Shown here: positions 1 to 6,371 of the stretch, piece by piece
Position numbering within the stretch: position 1 is the stretch's first letter
Layout of the letters: each line of letters opens with the position of its first letter
Program-made: the position numbers and the translations under genes
Assembly (NCBI GenBank): GCA_031581485.1
Contig: JAVLBA010000096.1
Span: 1-7,524 of the forward strand
DNA from: BM506 sp031581485
GTDB lineage: Bacteria > Desulfobacterota > Desulfobulbia > Desulfobulbales > SURF-16
Direction: 5' to 3'
Length of the DNA stretch: 7,524 nucleotides
Notes under the pieces: generated by a model
What the model saw: only the letters and a program-made list of their open reading frames with translations
What the model was told of the DNA's origin: nothing
The model's database searches: none

Positions 1-1
1 A

Positions 2-1057
2 AAAAATGTTGCAGCCGGAGATCTTAACATTGACTTAAAAAGTGATGGGAAAGATGAGGGCGTTTTTGCTGAAATGAAAAATATGCTGGCCACCCTTAAG
101 GAAAAAGCCGATCTGGCCACCAAGATTTCTAATGGTGATCTTACCAATGAAGTCAAACTGGCATCAGATCGTGATGTCCTCGGGGAGGCATTGCAAGTCA
201 TGTCTGCCAACCTGAATAAAATCATTGCCGAGATCAACGGAGCAACAGAGCAGATCGCCGCCGGTTCCAGCCAGGTCTCAAGCTCCAGCCAGTCCCTCTC
301 CCAGGGCGCCACGGAATCGGCGGCCTCCCTGGAGCAGATCACCAGCTCCATGACCGAGATGGCCTCCCAGACCAAGCTCAACGCTGAAAACTCCACCCAA
401 GCCAACCAGCTGTCCGGCGAGGCCCGCAACAAGGCCGAGACCGGCAACGACCAGATGGAGCAGATGATGCTGGCCATGGGCGAGATCAACAAGGCCGGCC
501 AGGATATCTCCAAGATCATCAAGGTGATCGACGAGATCGCCTTCCAGACCAACCTGCTGGCCTTAAACGCCGCCGTGGAAGCGGCCCGGGCCGGTCGCCA
601 CGGCAAGGGCTTTGCCGTGGTGGCGGAAGAGGTGCGCAACCTGGCGGCCCGCAGCGCCAAGGCGGCCAAGGAGACCGCCGAGCTCATCGAAGGCTCGGTG
701 GCCAAGACCGAAAACGGCACGGAGATCGCCAGCCGCACCGCCACCTCCCTGCAGGAGATCGTCACGGCCATCACCAAGACCACCGATCTGGTGGGGGAGA
801 TCGCCGCCGCCTCCAGCGAGCAGGCCCAGGGCATCTCCCAGGTCAACGAGGGCCTGGGCCAGATCGACCAGGTCACCCAGACCAACACCGCCAATGCCGA
901 GGAGGGCGCGGCCGCGGCCGAGGAACTCTCCAGCCAGGCCGATCATCTGCGCAGCCTGATGGCCACCTTCACGGTACAAAGCGGCCCCAGCTCAGAGTTC
1001 AGAGGCCGGCCCAGCGAGATGATCGCCCTGGATGACCGGGAGCTCGACAAATTTTAA
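2..1057 (+). CDS. Methyl-accepting chemotaxis protein, 3' part (HAMP and signalling domains; 5' end outside window)
   Basis: The reading frame is open from the first complete codon, so the gene begins upstream; an ATG at 74 is internal. The visible 351 residues start in HAMP-like sequence with two GDL motifs (residues about 6-8 and 45-47), then a long coiled-coil signalling domain. The conserved hairpin tip is clear near residues 176-205 (IDEIAFQTNLLALNAAVEAA followed by GKGFAVVAEEVR), the region that contacts CheA and CheW. Three matches to the [A/S]xx[E/Q][E/Q]xx[A/S] methylation consensus lie at E111-Q112, E300-E301 and E307-E308, one pair on one side of the tip and two on the other. The protein ends in ALDDRELDKF and has no NWETF-type pentapeptide for CheR or CheB docking. 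The sensor and membrane segments are not visible, so the ligand is unknown. The first ~240 bases are much more A/T-rich than the rest. It is followed by cheR after 45 nt, which suggests it is this cluster's own receptor. Confidence 0.96.
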   Translation, partial: KNVAAGDLNIDLKSDGKDEGVFAEMKNMLATLKEKADLATKISNGDLTNEVKLASDRDVLGEALQVMSANLNKIIAEINGATEQIAAGSSQVSSSSQSLSQGATESAASLEQITSSMTEMASQTKLNAENSTQANQLSGEARNKAETGNDQMEQMMLAMGEINKAGQDISKIIKVIDEIAFQTNLLALNAAVEAARAGRHGKGFAVVAEEVRNLAARSAKAAKETAELIEGSVAKTENGTEIASRTATSLQEIVTAITKTTDLVGEIAAASSEQAQGISQVNEGLGQIDQVTQTNTANAEEGAAAAEELSSQADHLRSLMATFTVQSGPSSEFRGRPSEMIALDDRELDKF

Positions 1058-1061
1058 CCTC

Positions 1062-1102
1062 AAGGAGCCAAGGGGCGGCCTGCGGGCCGCCCCTGCCTGA
1101 AG
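1062..1102 (+). promoter_or_regulatory. Structured cheR translation initiation region: AAGGAG, GC-rich hairpin, then start codon
   Basis: A strong Shine-Dalgarno-like AAGGAG sits at 1062-1067 but is 35 nt from the cheR ATG, and nothing comparable lies closer. Between them is a perfect 10-bp stem (AGGGGCGGCC at 1071-1080 with GGCCGCCCCT at 1085-1094) closed by a TGCG loop. If the hairpin forms, the effective spacing from AAGGAG to ATG falls to about 11 nt. There is no T-run after the stem, so it is not a standard intrinsic terminator. It could instead slow transcription or stabilise an mRNA end after the receptor gene. The structure is seen directly; the function is inference. Confidence 0.55.
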
Positions 1103-1939
1103 ATGAACACCAGCCAACTTGTTATCAATGATCAGGAATTCCATCTTATCCGTACCCTGGTCTCCGAGCGTTTCGGCATCAACCTTACCGACCAGAAACG
1201 TTCCCTGGTGGTGGGCCGCCTGCAGAAACTGCTTAAGGACCAAGGCTTTACCAGCTTCAAGGATTATTACCAGGCCGTGGTGCGCGACAACAGCGGTGCG
1301 GCCCTGGACAAGCTGATCAACCGGATCTCCACCAACTACACCTACTTCAACCGCGAACAGGCCCATTTTGATTTTTTTGTTCATAGCGTGCTGCCGCCCC
1401 TTACCAGCCACCTGCGCAGCTGCAACAAGCGAGACCTGCGGATCTGGAGCGCCGGCTGCTCCTCCGGGGAGGAACCCTATATGCTGGCCATGCTGATGAT
1501 GGAATACCTGGGCGAGGAATATGGCGGCTGGAGCGCCGGGGTGCTGGCCACGGACATCTCCGACCAGGCCCTCTGCCGGGCCCGCCTGGCCCTCTATGAT
1601 GAGGACAAGATAGGCCGGCTTGCCGGCCCCTTGCGGACAAGATATTTCCAGCGCCAGACGGACGGCAACTGGCAGGCGAAAGAGCAGCTCAAGAGCCAGG
1701 TCACCTTCCGGCGCTTCAATCTGATGAACCGCCATTTCCCCTTTAAAAGGCCTTTACAGGTGATCTTCTGCCGCAATGTTATGATCTATTTTGACGCCCC
1801 CACCAGAGATGCCCTGGTCCAGCGATACCATCAATGCCTGGAGCCCGGAGGATATCTCTTTCTGGGACACTCGGAAACCCTGGGCCGAGAGCAGAGCGCT
1901 TTTCAATACATCATGCCCGCTGTTTACCGGCGGCAATAA
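1103..1939 (+). CDS. cheR: CheR, chemotaxis protein glutamate O-methyltransferase
   Basis: CheR uses S-adenosylmethionine to methylate glutamates on receptor signalling helices, which raises CheA activity during adaptation. The 278-residue product is of usual length. An all-helical CheR N-terminal domain spans about residues 10-70, followed by the Rossmann-like methyltransferase domain to the end. Visible motifs are TNYTYFNRE (77-85), the SAM-binding WSAGCSSGEEPY (115-126), the ATD acidic motif ending at D151, FCRNVMIYFD (222-231), and PGGYLFLGHSETL (248-260). No docking or TPR extension follows. The ATG at 1103 gives a start typical of the family; the only in-frame alternative after the MCP stop is a CTG at 1097. 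The gene ends 14 nt before cheB. Its initiation region is unusual because of the hairpin upstream. The assignment is secure. Confidence 0.97.
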   Translation: MNTSQLVINDQEFHLIRTLVSERFGINLTDQKRSLVVGRLQKLLKDQGFTSFKDYYQAVVRDNSGAALDKLINRISTNYTYFNREQAHFDFFVHSVLPPLTSHLRSCNKRDLRIWSAGCSSGEEPYMLAMLMMEYLGEEYGGWSAGVLATDISDQALCRARLALYDEDKIGRLAGPLRTRYFQRQTDGNWQAKEQLKSQVTFRRFNLMNRHFPFKRPLQVIFCRNVMIYFDAPTRDALVQRYHQCLEPGGYLFLGHSETLGREQSAFQYIMPAVYRRQ

Positions 1940-1940
1940 C

Positions 1941-1946
1941 AAGGAA
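1941..1946 (+). promoter_or_regulatory. Ribosome binding site fixing the cheB start
   Basis: AAGGAA lies 7 nt before the ATG at 1954. It supports that start over an in-frame ATG at 1834, which would lie deep inside cheR and add 40 residues unlike any receiver domain. Confidence 0.7.
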
Positions 1947-1953
1947 ACAACTC

Positions 1954-3009
1954 ATGCAAGGCAACCGCAAAATACGGGTACTGGTGGTTGATGACTCCTC
2001 CCTGGTGCGCTCCATTCTCACCGCGGGTCTCAATCAGGACCCCGGCATCGAGGTGGTGGGCAGCGCCCCCGACCCCTTTGTGGCCCGGGACCGCATCGTT
2101 GAGCTCCGGCCCGATGTCCTGACCCTGGACGTGGAGATGCCGCGCATGGACGGGGTGGAGTTCCTGCGCCGCCTGATGCCGCAGTTCCCCCTGCCGGTGG
2201 TGATGGTCAGCGCCCTGACCAAAAAAGGCCAGCAGATCACCCTGGAGGCCCTGGAGGCCGGGGCCGTGGATTTCGTCACCAAGCCGAGCACAGATGTGGC
2301 CCGGGGCCTGACCGCCATGCTCATGGAGCTGCGCACCAAGGTCAAAATCGCCTCCACCGCCAATGTCTCCCACTGGAAAAACCAGCGGGCCGCCCTCTTT
2401 ACCGGCAAGATACTCACTTCTCCCAAATCCCTGGCCGAATCCACCGACAAGATCATCGCCATAGGCGCCTCCACCGGCGGCACCGAAGCGATCCGCCAGA
2501 TCGTCACCTGCTATCCCGCCAATACGCCGGGAGTGGTGGTGGTCCAGCATATGCCCGCCGGTTTCACCAGGATGTTCGCCGAACGCCTCAACGGCCTGTG
2601 CGCCATGCAGGTCAAGGAGGCGGTGAGCGGCGATCGGGTCATGCCGGGCCGCATCCTCATTGCCCCGGGGGAAAAACAGCTGCGGGTCCACCGCTCCGGC
2701 GGCATGTATGAGGTGGAGTGCCGGCCCGGAGAAAAGGTCTCCGGCCACTGCCCCTCGGTGGATGTGATGATGCATTCGGTGGCCGCCCACGCCGGGCGCA
2801 ATGCCGTGGGCATCATGCTCACCGGCATGGGCCGGGACGGGGCCGCCGGCATGCTGGCCATGCGCCAGGCCGGAGCCAGAAATATCGCCCAGGACAAACA
2901 AAGCTCCGTAGTCTTCGGCATGCCCAAGGAGGCCTTTGCCAACGGCGGGGCCGAACAGCTGGTGGTGCTCACCAAAATTGCCGAAACCTCACTGGCCCTG
3001 CTGGCCTGA
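1954..3009 (+). CDS. cheB: CheB, receptor methylesterase / glutamine deamidase response regulator
   Basis: CheB hydrolyses receptor glutamyl methyl esters and deamidates glutamines, and is activated by phosphate from CheA. From the ATG at 1954 it has 351 residues, the usual length. The receiver domain (about 7-125) carries D13-D14, the phosphoacceptor D59 in LTLDVEMPRMDG, S86 and K110. After a linker of about 40 residues comes the catalytic domain (about 165-350). The triad is S173 in GASTGG, H199 in VQHMP and D295 in GMGRDG. Spacings between these residues (26 and 96) match those in the Salmonella enzyme (S164, H190, D286). All key residues are present, so the enzyme should be active. The gene follows cheR by 14 nt and precedes cheA by 14 nt, pointing to one operon. 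Confidence 0.98.
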   Translation: MQGNRKIRVLVVDDSSLVRSILTAGLNQDPGIEVVGSAPDPFVARDRIVELRPDVLTLDVEMPRMDGVEFLRRLMPQFPLPVVMVSALTKKGQQITLEALEAGAVDFVTKPSTDVARGLTAMLMELRTKVKIASTANVSHWKNQRAALFTGKILTSPKSLAESTDKIIAIGASTGGTEAIRQIVTCYPANTPGVVVVQHMPAGFTRMFAERLNGLCAMQVKEAVSGDRVMPGRILIAPGEKQLRVHRSGGMYEVECRPGEKVSGHCPSVDVMMHSVAAHAGRNAVGIMLTGMGRDGAAGMLAMRQAGARNIAQDKQSSVVFGMPKEAFANGGAEQLVVLTKIAETSLALLA

Positions 3010-3023
3010 AAGGAAATAAAAAC

Positions 3024-5312
3024 ATGAATACGCCCATATCCGAAGACGTGATGATTATCCAGGAGTTCACCCAGGAGTGCACCGATCTGCTGGACAGCCT
3101 GGAGCCGGCAATCGTTGGTTTCGGGGAATTCACCAAGGAGAGCGCTTTTGCACCCACCGACGAAAGCATGCCCATTCTCCATGAAGTGTTCCGCCTCTTC
3201 CATTCCATCAAGGGCAGTGCCGGATTTCTCAATTTCAGCCATATGTCCACCACGGCCCACGCCGCCGAAAACCTGCTGGACAAAATCCGCAAGGGCGAAA
3301 AGAACATGAGCGCCGATGACGTGGATCTCCTGTGCCGGACCTGCGATTTCATGCGGGCCACCCTGGACCAGGTGGCGACCCATCTCAGCGACGGGGTGAT
3401 GGCCGAACCTGCGGCCGAGCTTACCGCCAGGCTGCAACAAAATCTGGAGGCAGAGGCCGGGCCGCCCGTTCACCAGGCCGAGGCCATGCAATCCGGCCCC
3501 CTCGATCTTGCCGTTACCCCGGCCATGATCGCCGCCTTTGTTCAGGAGGCCGAAGAACAGCTCCAAGAGGTGGAGGCCGGTCTGCTGACCTGGAGCGATG
3601 GCGGCGAAAAACCGGAGCTGATCGCTGAACTGTTCCGCAAAATGCACAGCTTCAAGGGCAACTGCGGCTTTGTCGGCCTGGCCGATCTGGAGCGCCTGAG
3701 CCATCGGATCGAAACCGTCCTGGATGTGGTCAAGGCAGGCGCCGGCAAACCCACGGCCAAACCGGCCGAGGCCCTTCTCAATCTCTGTGACATCCTGAAA
3801 GAGGCCCTGGCCGGCATCTCCCAAGGCGGCCCCGGCACCATCGACGGCCTGGAGCTCTACCTGGAATTGCTGGAAGACCTGATCCCCAGTGACTGGGGCA
3901 ACAGCCCGCCAGCCCCCAGCCCCCCTCCGCTGGAGGAAATTCTGGTCAGCCAGGGCGATGTTGACGAGGAAACCCTCAATGAGGCCCTGGCCACCCAGGC
4001 CAGACCCCTTGGTGAGATCCTGATGGAAAGCGGCTCCGTGCCGGCAGACAAAATTTCCCAGGCCCTGGAATGCCAGCGCCGCTCCGCAGGGGTGGCCCAG
4101 CCAGCCGCCCCCGCCCCGGTTACTGCCCTGAAACGCCAGGATCTGCGGGTTGATCTAGAGAAGATCGACACCATGATCAACCTGATCGGCGAAATGGTCA
4201 TCGCCGAAAACATGCTGATCCACAGCCCGGACCTGGAAGGATTGGAGCTGGAAAATTTCGGCAAGGCCTCCCAGCAGATGAGCAAAATCGTCAAGGAACT
4301 GCAGGAGGTTACCATGACGATCCGCATGATCCCGGTGGCAGGACTCTTTAACCGCATGACCCGTCTGGTCCACGATCTGTCCCGAAAATCGGCCAAAAAA
4401 GTCGACCTGCTCACCCTGGGTACGGAAACCGAGGTGGACAAGACGGTGATTGAAAAAATTACCGATCCCCTGGTCCACCTGATCCGCAACTCCATGGATC
4501 ACGGCCTGGAAGGCCCGGAGGAGCGGCTGGCAGCCGGCAAAGAGAGCACCGGCACCCTGCGCTTAAGCGCCAGCCACCAGGAAGGCGAGGTGCTGATCAG
4601 AATCGAGGATGACGGTCGCGGCCTCAATCGCGCCAAAATACTCAAAAAGGCCCTGGAAAAAGGTCTGCTCACCGGCAATGGCGACGAGTTGAGCGACAAG
4701 GATGTGGCGGCTCTGATCTTCCTGCCCGGCTTTTCCACGGCCGACCAGATCACCGATGTTTCCGGCCGGGGGGTGGGCATGGACGTGGTCAAACAGAATC
4801 TCAGCCAGATCAACGGCAAGATCGACATTGACAGCAGCCCCGACCAGGGCACCCTGATCACCCTGCGGATTCCGCTGACCATGGCGATCATCGACGGCAT
4901 GATGATCAAGGTGGGCAGCAGCCGGTACATTATCCCCATTCTGGCCATCCGCGAATCCTTCCGCCCCACGGCGCAGAGCATCACCGTGACCCCGGACGGT
5001 CGGGAGATGGTCAAGATACGGGATCGTCTCTTTCCGGTGTTGCGCCTCCACCGCCTGCACCAGATCTCTGCCGCCTGCGAGACCCTGGAAAACTCCATTC
5101 TTATCCTGCTGGAAAACCAGGGCCGTCATGTCTGCCTCATGGTGGATGAAATTATCGGCCAGCAGCAGACCGTGATCAAGGGACTCTCTGAATATATCGG
5201 CCATATCGGCCAAGTCCGCTGCGTCTCCGGCTGCACCATTCTCGGCAACGGCGATGTGTGCCTGATCCTTGATGCCGGCAACCTGGCGGAAATTGACTCG
5301 CTGGCCCTCTGA
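3024..5312 (+). CDS. cheA: CheA, chemotaxis histidine kinase with two HPt domains
   Basis: CheA is the cytoplasmic kinase of receptor arrays: it autophosphorylates on histidine and donates phosphate to CheB and CheY-type receivers. The 762-residue product starts at ATG 3024, 8 nt after AAGGAA; an in-frame ATG at 2718 lies inside cheB and is rejected. Domains in order: HPt1 (about 8-120, H60 in FHSIKGSAGF), HPt2 (about 165-265, H208 in MHSFKGNCGF), a proline-rich linker, a two-copy 26-residue repeat (303-354), another Pro/Ala linker, the P3 dimerisation helices (about 371-430), the P4 ATPase (N-box HLIRNSMDHG at 485-494, DDGRG at 529-533, GFSTA at 569-573, GRGVGMDVVK at 581-590), and the CheW-like P5 domain (about 621-755). 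No ordinary P2 CheY/CheB-binding domain is recognisable. All catalytic motifs are intact. The 67-nt gap after the gene is the longest in the cluster. Confidence 0.97.
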   Translation: MNTPISEDVMIIQEFTQECTDLLDSLEPAIVGFGEFTKESAFAPTDESMPILHEVFRLFHSIKGSAGFLNFSHMSTTAHAAENLLDKIRKGEKNMSADDVDLLCRTCDFMRATLDQVATHLSDGVMAEPAAELTARLQQNLEAEAGPPVHQAEAMQSGPLDLAVTPAMIAAFVQEAEEQLQEVEAGLLTWSDGGEKPELIAELFRKMHSFKGNCGFVGLADLERLSHRIETVLDVVKAGAGKPTAKPAEALLNLCDILKEALAGISQGGPGTIDGLELYLELLEDLIPSDWGNSPPAPSPPPLEEILVSQGDVDEETLNEALATQARPLGEILMESGSVPADKISQALECQRRSAGVAQPAAPAPVTALKRQDLRVDLEKIDTMINLIGEMVIAENMLIHSPDLEGLELENFGKASQQMSKIVKELQEVTMTIRMIPVAGLFNRMTRLVHDLSRKSAKKVDLLTLGTETEVDKTVIEKITDPLVHLIRNSMDHGLEGPEERLAAGKESTGTLRLSASHQEGEVLIRIEDDGRGLNRAKILKKALEKGLLTGNGDELSDKDVAALIFLPGFSTADQITDVSGRGVGMDVVKQNLSQINGKIDIDSSPDQGTLITLRIPLTMAIIDGMMIKVGSSRYIIPILAIRESFRPTAQSITVTPDGREMVKIRDRLFPVLRLHRLHQISAACETLENSILILLENQGRHVCLMVDEIIGQQQTVIKGLSEYIGHIGQVRCVSGCTILGNGDVCLILDAGNLAEIDSLAL
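3930..4085 (+). repeat. Two-copy 26-residue repeat inside CheA, GspE/MshE N-terminal-like
   Basis: CheA residues 303-328 and 329-354 align without gaps: LEEILVSQGDV is matched by LGEILMESGSV, and LNEALATQ by ISQALECQ. The pattern LxEIL(V/M)xxGxV then (L/I)xxALxxQ resembles the paired motifs at the N-terminus of type II secretion and type IV pilus ATPases (GspE_N/MshEN). Proline-rich linkers flank it (SPPAPSPPP before, QPAAPAPV after), so it is probably a separately folding module. It stands where P2 normally lies. The resemblance is by eye; a domain search was not run. Confidence 0.6.
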
Positions 5313-5338
5313 AAAAGGGGGCCACCGATCTTTTTTCA
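5310..5338 (+). other. Weak A/T stem-loop in the cheA to receiver 1 gap
   Basis: TGAAAAAG (5310-5317, overlapping the cheA stop) can pair with CTTTTTTCA (5330-5338) with one bulged T around a 12-nt loop. The A-tract and T-tract give it the look of a weak bidirectional terminator or attenuator, but the stem is mostly A-T and no T-run follows it. No convincing promoter was seen in the gap. Confidence 0.25.
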
Positions 5339-5379
5339 CCATGCCAACGTATTGCCGAACCCTATAAAGGAGCTGCTTC

Positions 5380-5781
5380 ATGAAAATATTGCTTGTCGAA
5401 GATGATTTTATCAGCCGCACGGTGCTGCAGGAGATAGTGGCCCACCTCGGGGTCTGCCACCAGGCCATGGATGGCAAGGAGGCCGTAAACGCCTACCGCC
5501 GCGCCCTGGCGGAAAACGATCCCTATAACCTCATCTGTCTCGACATCATGATGCCCAATATGGACGGCCAGGAGACCCTGCTGCGCATCCGCGACCTGGA
5601 AAAGGAGCATGGCATCGGCGGCAGCGACATGGTCAAGGTGATCATGACCACCGCCCTCAACGATCCCAAGAGCATCATGACCGCCATGGTCAAGGGTTCC
5701 TGTGACGGTTACCTGGTCAAACCGATCCAGCGCGGCACCCTGCTGGCCAAATTGCGCGAAATCGGTCTGATCAGCCAATAA
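5380..5781 (+). CDS. Stand-alone response regulator receiver 1 (CheY-like)
   Basis: This 133-residue protein is a single receiver domain with no output domain. Motifs are E7-D8-D9 in VEDD, phosphoacceptor D55 in ICLDIMMPNMDG, T91 in MTTALNDP, and K114 in YLVKP. It should accept phosphate from CheA and act by protein binding, either at the flagellar switch, at another motility target, or as a phosphate sink. The region before beta-4 is longer than in enteric CheY (REKEHG-type stretch at about 71-83, including HGIGGSD), and the MTTALNDPKS and GYLVKPI stretches differ from classical CheY, so I leave out the cheY symbol. AAGGAG at 5367-5372 lies 7 nt before the ATG. It is separated from cheD by 39 nt when the later cheD start is used. 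The receiver call is secure; its partner is inferred. Confidence 0.93.
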   Translation: MKILLVEDDFISRTVLQEIVAHLGVCHQAMDGKEAVNAYRRALAENDPYNLICLDIMMPNMDGQETLLRIRDLEKEHGIGGSDMVKVIMTTALNDPKSIMTAMVKGSCDGYLVKPIQRGTLLAKLREIGLISQ

Positions 5782-5806
5782 GCAACAAGGCAATTCTGCA
5801 TGTTTT

Positions 5807-5812
5807 CAGGAG
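5807..5812 (+). promoter_or_regulatory. Ribosome binding site favouring the 5821 cheD start
   Basis: CAGGAG lies 8 nt before the ATG at 5821. An earlier in-frame ATG at 5800 has only AAGG (5787-5790) 9 nt upstream and would add seven residues. The later start gives an N-terminus (MAHIKVVGVGEF) close to that of typical CheD proteins. Confidence 0.55.
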
Positions 5813-5820
5813 CCACAGAC

Positions 5821-6318
5821 ATGGCGCATATCAAGGTGGTGGGGGTGGGCGAATTCGTCGTTTCCAATAATCCGGGTGAGGTGCTCAAGACCTTTGCCCT
5901 GGGTTCCTGCGTTGCCGTGATCTTTCTTCATCAACCGAGCCGTTCGGTGGCGCTGATCCATGTCGCCCTGCCCGATTCCGGGATCAACCCCGCCATGGTG
6001 GCTGAGCGGCCCGGCTATTTTGCCGATACCGGCATCGCCGCCACCATTCAGGCCCTGGCCCTGTGCAGCGGCGCCGGCGCCGGTCTGAGCAAGGGCATGG
6101 TGGTCAAAATGGCCGGCGGCGCCAATCTGATGGATGCCCACAACACCTTCAACATCGGCAAGCGCAATGTGCTGGCCCTGAAAAAAATCCTCTGGCCTCT
6201 GGGCATGGGCCCGGTGGCGGAGGATGTGGGGGGCAGCTTCAGCCGCACCGTCACCGTGGCCGTACAGAGCGGCAGGGTTATCCTCTCCTGTGCCACCAAG
6301 GGGGAATGGGAGATATGA
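5821..6318 (+). CDS. cheD: CheD, chemoreceptor glutamine deamidase
   Basis: CheD converts selected receptor glutamines to glutamates, making them methylatable, and in several bacteria also partners a CheC-type phosphatase. From ATG 5821 the protein has 165 residues. Conserved stretches are GVGEFVVSNNPGE, TFALGSCVAV, HVALPDSG, PGYFADTGI, KMAGGANLMD, NIGKRNV and AEDVGG. The catalytic set is T24, C30 and H47; its spacing (6 and 17 residues) equals that of Thermotoga CheD (T21, C27, H44), so an active enzyme is expected. A start at 5800 would add seven residues. The stop TGA overlaps an in-frame ATG of the next gene (ATGA at 6315-6318), though that gene more likely starts at 6372. Placement beside cheX and two receivers fits an adaptation module. 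Confidence 0.95.
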   Translation: MAHIKVVGVGEFVVSNNPGEVLKTFALGSCVAVIFLHQPSRSVALIHVALPDSGINPAMVAERPGYFADTGIAATIQALALCSGAGAGLSKGMVVKMAGGANLMDAHNTFNIGKRNVLALKKILWPLGMGPVAEDVGGSFSRTVTVAVQSGRVILSCATKGEWEI

Positions 6319-6359
6319 ACCGCCAACCGGCCCCGGCCATCATGCCCACCAACATCAAT

Positions 6360-6365
6360 GGGAGG
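6360..6365 (+). promoter_or_regulatory. Ribosome binding site fixing the receiver 2 start
   Basis: GGGAGG lies 6 nt before the ATG at 6372, and the receiver fold begins immediately after that ATG (MRIAIVDDSG). This favours it over the ATG at 6315, which overlaps the cheD stop. Confidence 0.7.
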
Positions 6366-6371
6366 AAAAAA

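Noticed and set aside
612..959. Arg/Pro-rich + strand frame inside the MCP gene
   Set aside because: It is an out-of-frame reading of the GC-rich signalling domain.
1834..1953. N-terminal extension of CheB from an earlier ATG
   Set aside because: It lies inside cheR, has no receiver-like sequence, and the ATG at 1954 has a good ribosome binding site.
1924..2901. 325-codon open frame on the - strand opposite cheB
   Set aside because: Translation is low-complexity, rich in Gly, His and Ala, and mirrors cheB codon bias; no family is recognisable.
2718..3023. N-terminal extension of CheA from an earlier ATG
   Set aside because: Its 102 residues are the out-of-frame reading of cheB; ATG 3024 has AAGGAA 8 nt upstream and starts at the HPt domain.
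2511..3824. Long open frame on the - strand opposite cheB and cheA (437 codons)
   Set aside because: It spans the antisense of two clear genes, its translation has no recognisable domain, and such frames are expected opposite GC-rich coding sequence.
4563..5477. 304-codon open frame on the - strand opposite the end of cheA
   Set aside because: It crosses the cheA-receiver gap in antisense with no motif or ribosome binding site of note.
6063..6314. N-terminal extension of receiver 2 inside cheD
   Set aside because: It is an out-of-frame Arg/Gln/Gly-rich reading of cheD; the receiver fold begins at 6372.
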